Assembly: GCA_964625145.1 (NCBI GenBank) | Contig: CAZVAQ010000201.1 | Span: 1-5,430, forward strand | Direction of reading: 5' to 3' | Length of the DNA stretch: 5,430 nucleotides | Origin: CAYTRP01 sp964625145 | Lineage (GTDB): Bacteria > Sumerlaeota > Sumerlaeia > SLMS01 > JAHLLQ01 | Shown: positions 1 to 5,430 of the stretch, one piece after another | Numbering within the stretch: the stretch's first letter is position 1 | Layout of the letters: the number at the start of each line of letters is the position of its first letter | Notes under the pieces: generated by a model | Told to the model about the DNA's origin: nothing | What the model saw: only the letters and a program-made list of their open reading frames with translations | The model's database searches: none | Position numbers and translations under genes: made by a program

Positions 1-174
1 TACAAGGACCACGACTTCGGCCGCAAGTATGGCGTCTACATCAAGGAGCTGGGAATCCTGTGCCGGGCGGTCTTTGTCATCGGCCCTGACGGCAAGGTGC
101 GCCACGCACAGTACGTCTCCGAGATCGCCGAACAACCCGACTACGACGCAGCTCTGGCGGCGGCGAAGTCCTGA
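1..174 (+). CDS. tpx: Thiol peroxidase (Tpx), C-terminal fragment
   Basis: This is the last 57 codons of a gene that begins before the window; the frame is open from base 1 to a TGA at 172-174. The fragment reads like the end of the atypical 2-Cys peroxiredoxin Tpx: a YGVYIKELG stretch, then a CRAVFVI strand with the conserved active-site arginine (residue 22 of the fragment), then DGKV, and the closing EIAEQPDYDAALAAAK, which matches the Tpx signature of an acidic 'EI..EPDY.AAL' tail. Tpx enzymes reduce hydrogen peroxide and alkyl peroxides with electrons from thioredoxin, in the periplasm or cytoplasm depending on species. The peroxidatic and resolving cysteines lie upstream and cannot be inspected. 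A cysteine stands just before the conserved arginine, where alanine is common in the homologues I recall. The stop is 29 bases before the next gene on the same strand, so co-transcription is possible. Confidence 0.88.
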   Translation, partial: YKDHDFGRKYGVYIKELGILCRAVFVIGPDGKVRHAQYVSEIAEQPDYDAALAAAKS

Positions 175-180
175 CCACCA

Positions 181-190
181 ATTCTAGAAT
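181..190. repeat. Perfect 10-bp palindrome ATTCTAGAAT between tpx and the SDR gene
   Basis: A perfect AT-rich palindrome centred on CTAG lies in the 29-base gap between the Tpx stop and the SDR start, touching the Shine-Dalgarno site. It stands out from the GC-rich surroundings. It could be an operator half-site pair or simply chance; the sequence alone does not decide. Confidence 0.35.
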
Positions 191-196
191 GGAGTG
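191..196 (+). promoter_or_regulatory. Shine-Dalgarno site of the SDR gene
   Basis: GGAGTG lies 7 bases before the ATG at 204. It supports this ATG and therefore the 20-residue N-terminal extension ahead of the Rossmann fold. The site directly abuts a perfect 10-bp palindrome (181-190). Confidence 0.7.
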
Positions 197-203
197 ACGA
201 AGC

Positions 204-983
204 ATGGCTCAGACGTTGACCGAATCCGGCGTCACCCCGGCGGCTCCGCCGAACAATCGCCTCGCTGGAAAGTCGGTGTTGGTTACTGGATCAACACAAG
301 GGATTGGCCGCGCGTTGGCGCATGCCTGCGCGGCAGAGGGCGCGCGCGTGGCCATCTGTGGCCGCAATCGTGACTATCTCGTCGCCGTCTCCGAGGAAAT
401 CAAGCTCATCGGCGCGGAGTGCTGTGCCATCCGTGTTGACCTCTCCGACTACGACTCGGCCGTGCGCCTGGTGGACACCGTGCATCGTGCCTTTGGCCGC
501 ATCGACGTGCTGATCAACAACCACAGCATCCTCGGCCCCCGCGAGACAATCATGGAGTACGATGCGGACGCGTGGGAGGAAGTGATCCGTCTGAACCTGA
601 ACTCGGTGTTCTGGGTTACGAAGGAAGCGCTTGGCAAGATGGTGCCGCAGAACGCGGGCTCGATCATCAACGTCTCGAGCGGCGTCGGACGGCGCGGCCG
701 CGAGAAGTGGGGCGCCTATGCGGTTTCCAAGTTCGGCCTTGAGGGGTTGACGCAGGTGTTGGCCGAGGAACTCAAGACCTATAAGATTCGCGTGAACAGC
801 GTGAACCCCGGTCCCACCCGCACGGAGATGCGCGCCAAGGCCTATCCGGGCGAGGATCCGCACACGCTTCCCGCACCCGCGGACATCACCAACGCATTCG
901 TCTATCTGGCCAGCGATGCAAGCCTTGGCGTCACGGGCGAGCAGTTCGATGCCCGCGATTGGATGGGGCGCACGGATTTCTGA
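204..983 (+). CDS. Short-chain dehydrogenase/reductase, YciK-like
   Basis: This 259-residue protein is a classical SDR with a Rossmann fold that should carry out NAD(P)(H)-dependent oxidoreduction of an unknown carbonyl or alcohol. Visible motifs are the cofactor loop TGSTQGIG (28-35), a GRNR at the end of beta strand 2 (53-56) that suggests NADP(H) preference, NNHS (105-108) where NNAG is usual, Asn131, catalytic Ser159, and Tyr172-xxx-Lys176 in the YAVSK motif. The PGPTRTEMR segment (202-210) is the substrate-loop start. The stretch from VGRRGREKWGAYA through TRTEMRAKAYPGEDPH to PADI and the late FDA closely follows E. coli YciK as I remember it, so YciK-like is the best subgroup; that enzyme's physiological substrate is not settled. 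The first 20 or so residues are a loose extension before the first strand. The ATG at 204 is supported by GGAGTG at 191-196. There is no signal peptide, so the protein should be cytosolic. A hairpin terminator follows. Confidence 0.92.
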   Translation: MAQTLTESGVTPAAPPNNRLAGKSVLVTGSTQGIGRALAHACAAEGARVAICGRNRDYLVAVSEEIKLIGAECCAIRVDLSDYDSAVRLVDTVHRAFGRIDVLINNHSILGPRETIMEYDADAWEEVIRLNLNSVFWVTKEALGKMVPQNAGSIINVSSGVGRRGREKWGAYAVSKFGLEGLTQVLAEELKTYKIRVNSVNPGPTRTEMRAKAYPGEDPHTLPAPADITNAFVYLASDASLGVTGEQFDARDWMGRTDF

Positions 984-1014
984 TCCGTTCAGGACGCGTT
1001 CAAGACAAAACAAG

Positions 1015-1043
1015 ATCCCCCCGAACCGCACGTTCGGGGGGAT
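1015..1043. terminator. Bidirectional intrinsic terminator between convergent genes
   Basis: A perfect 12-bp inverted repeat pairs 1015-1026 with 1032-1043 around a 5-base loop (CGCAC); the stem contains six consecutive C:G pairs. It lies between the SDR stop (983) and the stop of the minus-strand thioredoxin gene (1070), about 30 bases from each. On the plus strand the stem is followed by the short T-containing tail TCTTC. Read on the minus strand it is followed by CTTGTTTTGTCTT, a better T-rich tail. The hairpin therefore probably ends transcripts from both sides, more classically for the minus-strand gene. Confidence 0.85.
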
Positions 1044-1069
1044 TCTTCATGCGTGGAAAAGTTTCGCCG

Positions 1070-2314
1070 TTACGGCATTGGTGGCTGCTGTTGTTGAGCC
1101 TGCTGGGCTTGCATCATCTGGACTTGAGCCAGGAGCTCGCGCGCGGACTCGGCGGCTTCATGGTCCGGGTACTTTGCAATGAGTGACGCCAGAATCGTGG
1201 CGCCTTCATCGAACTTGCCAGTCTGCAGATTGATGTATGCACGCAGGATCAGCGAGTCTGCCAGGCTTCTGCTCCCAGGGTTGGCCTGTTCAAACTCCTC
1301 CAACTGCGTGGCCGCCAGCACCGGGGACAACTGCCCACTGGTCAGGCCCTCGCGGATTTCGTGGAACTTGAGCTCACCGGCGGCGCCGGTCTTGTTCTCC
1401 GGGTCCAACTCCGTCGCCTTGCGGTAATCGACGATGGCGGCCTTCGAATCGTTGGACAGCGGATCCTCCGTCTTCAGATCTCCGCGCTTCTTGTAGAGCA
1501 CGGCGTCGCCGGGGGCGGCTTCAATCTCCTTGGTCACGGCAGCGATCTTGGCATCGATGGCGACGGATTCCTTCAGGGCCTTGGCCAACTCCGGCTCGAT
1601 GTTGCCGGTCTCTTCCGGGTTGGCGGTCAGTGCGCGCTTGTACACGGCGACCGCATCCATGAAGGACTCGTTGTCATCCACCGCGGACATCTTCAGGTCA
1701 CCAAGGCGGTGAAGGGCCTTCGCGTTGTTGGGGCTCTCGGAGACGGCGGCTTCTGCTGCGGCCAACTTCTTGTCAAAGTCGATGGACGAGTCCAAGCGTA
1801 CCAGGAAGGACTCCGGGCTTCCGGCGCCACCCACAAACCGGCCGCGCACCTCACCGGCTGCGGTCATCACAATATAGGTGGGGAAGGCCTCGATCTCATA
1901 CTGGGCGGTCAGGTCCCTGTGGTAGTCACCGTCAATGTAGACAGGGACGAACTCATTGAGGGCATTGATGACCTGCTCGGTGGGGTACACATCCTTGACC
2001 ATCATCTGGCAGGGGGCGCACCATTCGGCGGAGAAGACTGCCAGGATGGGCTTGCCGGTCTCGGCCGCCTTGGCCTTGGCGGCAGCAAAGTCGGTTGTCC
2101 ACTGGGCGGGCAGGTCTGGCTTGTGGGCTTGTTGCTCCTGCACCTGCACGATGGCTGGCAACGCGTGGGACAGGGTTTGCGCCGGCACGATCCAATGTGC
2201 CACAGTGTCACGCATCAGGAAAAACACGATTCCCAAGGTGGCGGCGGCGGTGAAGGCGCCCGTACGGATGCGGCTCCACGGGCTGCGAGGCCTGAAGTTT
2301 GGCGATGATGGCAT
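1070..2314 (-). CDS. Membrane-anchored thioredoxin-domain protein with TPR-like repeats
   Basis: This 414-residue protein has an Arg-rich N-terminus (R8, R10, R15, R17) and a hydrophobic helix at about 18-34, which implies N-in/C-out topology with the rest outside the cytoplasmic membrane. A thioredoxin domain spans about 72-178: a GKPILAVFSAEW strand, active site W98-C-A-P-C102, a VPVYIDGD strand, cis-Pro145 in FPTYIV, and a FVGG turn. The KPILAVF...WC..C pattern is closest to DsbD-gamma or Thioredoxin_7 domains. The remainder (about 181-395) is helical with TPR-like pairs, for example 196-232, 269-305 and 352-385, each ending near an NP or DP/YP. A Gln-rich tail follows (401-414). The likely role is thiol-disulfide exchange or holdase activity on exported proteins; CnoX/YbbN also joins thioredoxin to TPR but lacks the anchor. 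The ATG at 2314 is chosen because it directly precedes the anchor and has GGAA about six bases upstream; the frame stays open to 2533, but that extension looks like non-coding leader. Confidence 0.85.
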   Translation of the reverse strand: MPSSPNFRPRSPWSRIRTGAFTAAATLGIVFFLMRDTVAHWIVPAQTLSHALPAIVQVQEQQAHKPDLPAQWTTDFAAAKAKAAETGKPILAVFSAEWCAPCQMMVKDVYPTEQVINALNEFVPVYIDGDYHRDLTAQYEIEAFPTYIVMTAAGEVRGRFVGGAGSPESFLVRLDSSIDFDKKLAAAEAAVSESPNNAKALHRLGDLKMSAVDDNESFMDAVAVYKRALTANPEETGNIEPELAKALKESVAIDAKIAAVTKEIEAAPGDAVLYKKRGDLKTEDPLSNDSKAAIVDYRKATELDPENKTGAAGELKFHEIREGLTSGQLSPVLAATQLEEFEQANPGSRSLADSLILRAYINLQTGKFDEGATILASLIAKYPDHEAAESARELLAQVQMMQAQQAQQQQPPMP

Positions 2315-2546
2315 CAGTTTTTCCGGTTTCTTTCTGGAGTGACCCGAAGAGGGATCCGCGGGTCCCGAGCGAACGAACGCGAAAGGGATACCGGTTTGCT
2401 TTCGCCGTCCTGTCGCCTGGTCACGCTCCCAAAATGACCCCCCCAATCCGAAAATCTGCCAAAAAAACGCACTTCCCGCATATTGCCGTTGACGGGGCAA
2501 CCACCGGGCACCACACCACACTTGAGACCCCACAGGAGCAGTGGGT
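2315..2546. promoter_or_regulatory. Divergent intergenic control region
   Basis: These 232 bases separate the minus-strand thioredoxin gene from the plus-strand TadE-like gene, so promoters for both should lie here. I cannot assign either with confidence: TTGACG at 2489-2494 resembles a -35 box, but no acceptable -10 follows at 16-18 bases. Visible structure includes homopolymer runs (seven C at 2438-2444, seven A at 2461-2467), a 6-bp inverted repeat GACCCG/CGGGTC (2341-2346 with 2359-2364) in the thioredoxin leader, TTGCC/GGCAA (2483-2487 with 2496-2500), and a near-direct repeat of CCGGTTT(G)CTTTC (2323-2334 and 2391-2403). No conserved small ORF is evident. Confidence 0.45.
2534..2538 (+). 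promoter_or_regulatory. Shine-Dalgarno site deciding the TadE-like start
   Basis: AGGAG ends 8 bases before the ATG at 2547, ideal spacing, but only 2 bases before the in-frame GTG at 2541. This favours ATG 2547 and removes two residues from the longest reading frame. Confidence 0.75.
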
Positions 2547-3380
2547 ATGGACCGTTTGGCGCGCCGGGTGACTTGCAGACTGATCCGCTTCCCAAGCGAT
2601 CAGGGCGGGGCTGTCATGGTGGAATTCGCCATTATCGCCCCCCTGTTCCTGTTCATGGTGCTGGGAAGCATCCAGCTCATGGGAGTGGCTCATGCTGACG
2701 CAATGCTGCAATACGCCAATTTCATGGGCCTGCGCGCGGGGGCGGTGCACTACGAGCCGATCTCCAAGGGCTTCAGCAACGCCGGCAGCGTCGAGTCGGT
2801 CATGAAGGAGGCCGTGCGGCATTCCCTCGGGCCTCTGACTCAGAAAATCGCCGAATATCCGGGCCCCAGCAATGCCAATCAGGACCGGGCCATTTCGACC
2901 TCCCCCGTCGAGATTCTGGAGGAGGACATCACCGTTCTGGCCGGCGTGATCGATCTGGGTGGATCCTACCATCCCAGTCTGCGCCAGTGGTTGACCTCGC
3001 GCACAGAGGTCAAGGTCCGCATGGGCATCCCCTGGGTGGGACGCGTGATGCAGGCGGTCCAACTTCGCGCCACCAAGTTCAACCACGACGCCGAGGTACA
3101 GAAGCTGGTGGCCCGAGGCATCGATCCCTTTGCGGTCGAGGTCGAACCGCCCGGCATGGCCCCGGTGGGGGAGCCTTCCTGGATCACGCTCCGCAGCGAC
3201 GCCTACCTCGATGACCGCGCCTTCATCTTCGACATCGGTGGCAATTTCACGCCCCGCAAATTCCGCTGGCCCTTGAACACCACGAACGGTTCCGTGCAGG
3301 GCACGTCTGGTGGGTTCTCCTATGATGTGAACGAGGCTCACCCCGCCGCCTTCCCCATCCAACGGCGTTACCGCGACTAA
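2547..3380 (+). CDS. TadE-like pseudopilin / Tad pilus-associated membrane protein
   Basis: This 277-residue protein begins with a basic cytoplasmic stretch (R3, R6, R7, R11, R15), then DQGGAVMVEFAIIAP and a hydrophobic helix (about 22-48). The junction G21/A22 with Glu26 at position +5 fits the prepilin-peptidase type cleavage rule used for TadE and Flp pseudopilins. The post-helix QYANFMGLRAGAVH (55-68) matches the usual TadE 'a..aaR.GA' segment. Such proteins are minor pseudopilins of the Tad/Flp system, held in the inner membrane with an exported C-terminus. The exported part (about 69-277) is longer than in typical TadE proteins as I recall them, has no cysteine, and carries no domain I recognise; it includes IPWVGRVMQAV (161-171) and a Gly/Asn/Phe-rich end. 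It is the first gene of a probable operon with the next two, though a 131-base gap follows. TadF or a TadG variant are alternatives. Confidence 0.78.
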   Translation: MDRLARRVTCRLIRFPSDQGGAVMVEFAIIAPLFLFMVLGSIQLMGVAHADAMLQYANFMGLRAGAVHYEPISKGFSNAGSVESVMKEAVRHSLGPLTQKIAEYPGPSNANQDRAISTSPVEILEEDITVLAGVIDLGGSYHPSLRQWLTSRTEVKVRMGIPWVGRVMQAVQLRATKFNHDAEVQKLVARGIDPFAVEVEPPGMAPVGEPSWITLRSDAYLDDRAFIFDIGGNFTPRKFRWPLNTTNGSVQGTSGGFSYDVNEAHPAAFPIQRRYRD

Positions 3381-3502
3381 TCATTGCAAGACCCCATAAT
3401 CATAGACTGCAACGTCCCGAATCGCAACCCATCAGGAGACAAGCCAACCCCGAAGTCCCAAGTCCTGTACCCTCAGCATTTCGAAGTCATATACTCGTTT
3501 CC

Positions 3503-3507
3503 GAAGG
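3503..3507 (+). promoter_or_regulatory. Shine-Dalgarno site of the duplicated-domain gene
   Basis: GAAGG ends only 4 bases before the ATG at 3512, a little close. The frame is open upstream to the TadE-like stop but holds no ATG, GTG or TTG there, so 3512 is the only normal start. A stronger AGGAG at 3434-3438 is not followed by any suitable start. Confidence 0.5.
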
Positions 3508-3511
3508 CCAT

Positions 3512-4291
3512 ATGAATTACAAGACGACGAACCGATTGCTCCGGAAGGGAAATGGCCGCGCCATTGTGTATCAGGTGGCCTGCGCGGCTGTTGCCTTGGC
3601 TGTCATCGCCCCCGCGTCTTATCTCTACGGCGTGGCGACGGCAGGCGAGGGCGTGAACTTGTCCCTCTATCAGCGTGTCTTCTCCGAGACCGTTCGCCCG
3701 GAGGGAAGCGCGAGCCTTCCCGACTCGGAAGTCACCCGCGCGATCTGGGCTTTGGGCGGCGCTCCCGTCGAGCGCTCCACCTACAATGGCGTGGTGATCT
3801 GGACGACGTCGTTGCCCGCGCCCACATCGTGGGAACGCAACCTGGTCCGGGAATGGAAGTCCCAAGGCATTCACGCCCAGGCATCGCCCGGAAACGTTCG
3901 CGGGATCCTGCAAAACGGTGACATCCGTGTGGAGTTGGTCGCGCGCCAGACCGAAGGCTCCGGGCAGGTTGATATCTTCGCTTACGAGCAGGGCAAGACA
4001 CCCTCCGCCAGTGCATTTGCCGACGCAGGGCTGCCCACGCCGCCCGAGTGGGCGGAAGTCTTCGATTATTCCGGCAGTGCGGACACCGGCGTCGCCCTCG
4101 CCTTCCGCGCGGATTACCGCGGCGATCTGGTGCGCACCTATGCAAACTGGATGGAGCGGGACGGGTGGAAGGAACTGCCTGTTCCCAAGGAGCGCAATGG
4201 CGCATTGCTCTACGAACGCGACGGCAAGCGCGTCACCGTGCGCGGCATGGAAAGTGGTGACTATACCTATGTGACATTGGTGGTGTTCTGA
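3512..4291 (+). CDS. Single-pass membrane protein with duplicated exported domain, unrecognised family
   Basis: I do not recognise this 259-residue family. It starts with a basic segment (K4, R8, R11, K12, R16) and one hydrophobic helix (about 18-41), so residues from about 42 should be exported; no signal-peptidase or lipobox site is convincing. The exported region looks like two copies of one unit, about 90-158 and 190-259. Each runs: a strand (GVVIWTTS; GVALAFRA), an amphipathic helix ending in Gly (LVREWKSQG, 111-119; LVRTYANWMERDG, 207-219), 12 residues to a Gly that opens a strand (G131; G230), and a final basic beta pair. Copy two has the 'Y...ME.DGW' pattern found in many small anchored bacterial domains. 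The gene lies between TadE-like and TadG-like genes and its TGA overlaps the next ATG, so a role in the same pilus or secretion complex is inferred. It may be an assembly or scaffold factor; no catalytic motif is visible. Confidence 0.72.
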   Translation: MNYKTTNRLLRKGNGRAIVYQVACAAVALAVIAPASYLYGVATAGEGVNLSLYQRVFSETVRPEGSASLPDSEVTRAIWALGGAPVERSTYNGVVIWTTSLPAPTSWERNLVREWKSQGIHAQASPGNVRGILQNGDIRVELVARQTEGSGQVDIFAYEQGKTPSASAFADAGLPTPPEWAEVFDYSGSADTGVALAFRADYRGDLVRTYANWMERDGWKELPVPKERNGALLYERDGKRVTVRGMESGDYTYVTLVVF

Positions 4292-5430
4292 TGGCAAGGC
4301 GTCCCCCCACTCCCGCAAAGGTCATGACCAAGTTCGCGAAGGACGAGGACGGCGCGGTCATGATCCTGACCGCGATCCTGATCCTTCTGCTCGTGAAGGT
4401 CGCCATGAGCACGTACAACGTCGGCGTCATGGCCGTGGAGAAGACCCGCCTGCAGATGACGGCCGACGCCGCCGCCTATTCCTCCGCCGTGTGGCAGGCG
4501 CGTTTCCTCAATCATTGCGCCTACACCCGCCGCGCGATCATCGCAAACAACGCGCTCATCGCCTACATCACCGCGATGGAGGCGAACATGAAGTTCATCG
4601 ACGAGTACGAGAAGGAGGAAATCGCGTGCGACAACTGCCCGTTGCCCATCGACCTCGGCTTCATCTACTGGTTGGGCGATGAGTACACCGAGGCCATGCA
4701 GACAGTGGATCCCGACAACATACCCGGCCCGCCGCGAATCTCCGTGACCATCCTTGATCCGCTCTATGAAGCGAGCTGGACGCTGCTGACGACCCTTGGC
4801 GACGCGCGCGATGTGGCGAACACGCTCAACAAGCTCTACGCGCTCTCGCAGGAGGACGTCTACTTCTTCGCCTCGCGCCCATGGTACACGGTCGTCCCCC
4901 ACATCGTCGAGGAAGCCAACCGCGAGCGGAATGGCTACAAGCCGGTCGAGATCAAGATCGACCCGGGCTTCACCGAATGGGCGGACAACTCGGTCTCCAG
5001 CAAGAAGGCCGGACTGCTGAACGAGCACTTCCTGCGCCAGGAACCGATCAGCTACTTCGCCGACGACATCAAGGCCCGCATGGATGAGTTCACCGATCCG
5101 GAAGTGGACATGCGCACGATCATTCCGGCCGGTCCGATTGCGATCACCAATCCCTTCCTGCCACCCACCATCCCGTTCGTCGCCGCGCGCCCTTACTGGG
5201 CAATCGACCCGGTGACGTGGGCGCTGACAAACGCGTGGACATCTCTTAGCATTATCTGCATCTCCGATGGGCCGGATGAACGGGTGACCCACATTGTCAC
5301 GGGTACAAAGCCCATGACGATGGATTATCAGGAAGGCGTCGCCAAGACGAAGGACTACAACGCGGGCGGCCGGTATTATGTCGGCTTCCAGACAGTCACG
5401 GTCATCCCGACCATCATCAGCGTGCCGATC
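4291..5430 (+). CDS. TadG-like Flp pilus assembly protein, N-terminal part (runs off the window)
   Basis: The frame stays open for 380 codons from the ATG at 4291 to the window edge, so the C-terminus is missing. A basic N-terminus (R3, R4, K10, K14, K17) leads into DEDGAVMILTAILILLL, a membrane helix (about 22-42), and then EKTRLQMTADAAAYSSA (50-66), the hallmark 'rtrLQ...DAAA' of the TadE/TadG-like N-terminal region. Unlike the TadE-like protein, position +5 after the Gly is Leu, not Glu, so prepilin-type cleavage is not expected. The exported part is large and has no von Willebrand A domain visible so far; it contains Cys76, a CDNC pair (C113, C116), Cys323, and a Pro-rich stretch (279-301). 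The start overlaps the previous stop as TGATG, implying translational coupling; only a weak GGTGG precedes it. An alternative ATG at 4324 would shorten the basic tail. Its likely role is an inner-membrane accessory factor of a Tad-like pilus or secretion system. Confidence 0.78.
   Translation, partial: MARRPPTPAKVMTKFAKDEDGAVMILTAILILLLVKVAMSTYNVGVMAVEKTRLQMTADAAAYSSAVWQARFLNHCAYTRRAIIANNALIAYITAMEANMKFIDEYEKEEIACDNCPLPIDLGFIYWLGDEYTEAMQTVDPDNIPGPPRISVTILDPLYEASWTLLTTLGDARDVANTLNKLYALSQEDVYFFASRPWYTVVPHIVEEANRERNGYKPVEIKIDPGFTEWADNSVSSKKAGLLNEHFLRQEPISYFADDIKARMDEFTDPEVDMRTIIPAGPIAITNPFLPPTIPFVAARPYWAIDPVTWALTNAWTSLSIICISDGPDERVTHIVTGTKPMTMDYQEGVAKTKDYNAGGRYYVGFQTVTVIPTIISVPI

Noticed and set aside
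291..1031. 246-residue minus-strand open frame opposite the SDR gene
   Set aside because: It is antisense to a complete SDR with every catalytic motif, and it would start inside the terminator hairpin.
1361..2308. 315-residue plus-strand open frame opposite the thioredoxin gene
   Set aside because: It has a Gly/Leu/Val-rich low-complexity translation with no motif; the opposite strand has an intact CAPC thioredoxin domain.
2489..2494. TTGACG as the -35 box of the Tad-like operon
   Set aside because: No -10 element occurs at proper spacing; the nearest candidate, CACACT, is 22 bases away and matches only three of six positions.
2315..2533. In-frame 73-residue N-terminal extension of the thioredoxin gene
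   Set aside because: The extension is rich in Arg, Gly and Trp with no domain, would bury the membrane anchor, and lies in the divergent control region; the ATG at 2314 immediately precedes a typical Arg-rich tail and helix.
2421..3362. 313-residue minus-strand open frame opposite the TadE-like gene
   Set aside because: It is antisense to a protein with a clear TadE signature, crosses the control region, and shows His/Arg-rich composition typical of a shadow frame.
3490..3495. TATACT as a -10 box just ahead of the duplicated-domain gene
   Set aside because: No -35 box is found 16-18 bases upstream (the bases there are around GTACCC), and there is no extended -10, so an internal promoter is not supported.
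3569..3583. Possible lipobox around Cys24 (QVAC) in the duplicated-domain protein
   Set aside because: The residue at -3 is Gln and the hydrophobic stretch comes after the cysteine, the reverse of a lipoprotein signal.
3473..4318. 281-residue minus-strand open frame opposite the duplicated-domain gene
   Set aside because: The plus-strand product has coherent topology, internal symmetry and a TGATG overlap with the next gene; the antisense product has none of these.
4267..5292. 341-residue minus-strand open frame opposite the TadG-like gene
   Set aside because: It is Arg/Gly/Val/Asp-rich mirror translation of a GC-rich gene with no recognisable fold, while the plus strand carries a clear TadG-like N-terminus.

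Overview
The window is a GC-rich bacterial segment with short gaps between genes and no trace of mobile DNA, tRNA, rRNA or CRISPR. The lineage cannot be fixed from the sequence. A membrane-anchored thioredoxin/TPR protein and TadE/TadG-type membrane proteins suggest a bacterium with an extracytoplasmic redox compartment and a Tad-like (Flp/type IVc) pilus or secretion apparatus.

Layout. Positions 1-174 hold the C-terminal end of a thiol peroxidase (Tpx). It is followed on the same strand by a complete short-chain dehydrogenase/reductase (204-983) that closely resembles the YciK group. A perfect 12-bp hairpin (1015-1043) then separates this gene from a convergent minus-strand gene and looks like a shared bidirectional terminator. 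The minus-strand gene (1070-2314) encodes an N-terminally anchored, probably periplasmic, DsbD-gamma-like thioredoxin domain with a CAPC active site, followed by TPR-like helices and a Gln-rich tail. Its 5' side faces a divergent control region of about 230 bp.

From 2547 to the right edge, three plus-strand genes form a likely operon. The first is a TadE-like pseudopilin (2547-3380) with a prepilin-peptidase-style G/AxxxE junction. The second is a single-pass membrane protein of unrecognised family (3512-4291) whose exported part appears to be an internal duplication. The third is a TadG-like protein (from 4291, running off the window), which overlaps the stop of the second gene as TGATG.

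How they may work together. The TadE-like, duplicated-domain and TadG-like proteins all have a short cytoplasmic N-terminus, one membrane helix and a large exported domain, as expected for accessory or pseudopilin parts of one envelope complex. No ATPase, secretin, platform protein or major Flp pilin is present here, so any complete machine would need genes outside the window. The tethered thioredoxin next door could act on exported cysteines such as the CxxC pair in the TadG-like protein, but that is a hypothesis. The least explained item is the middle gene of the Tad-like set.
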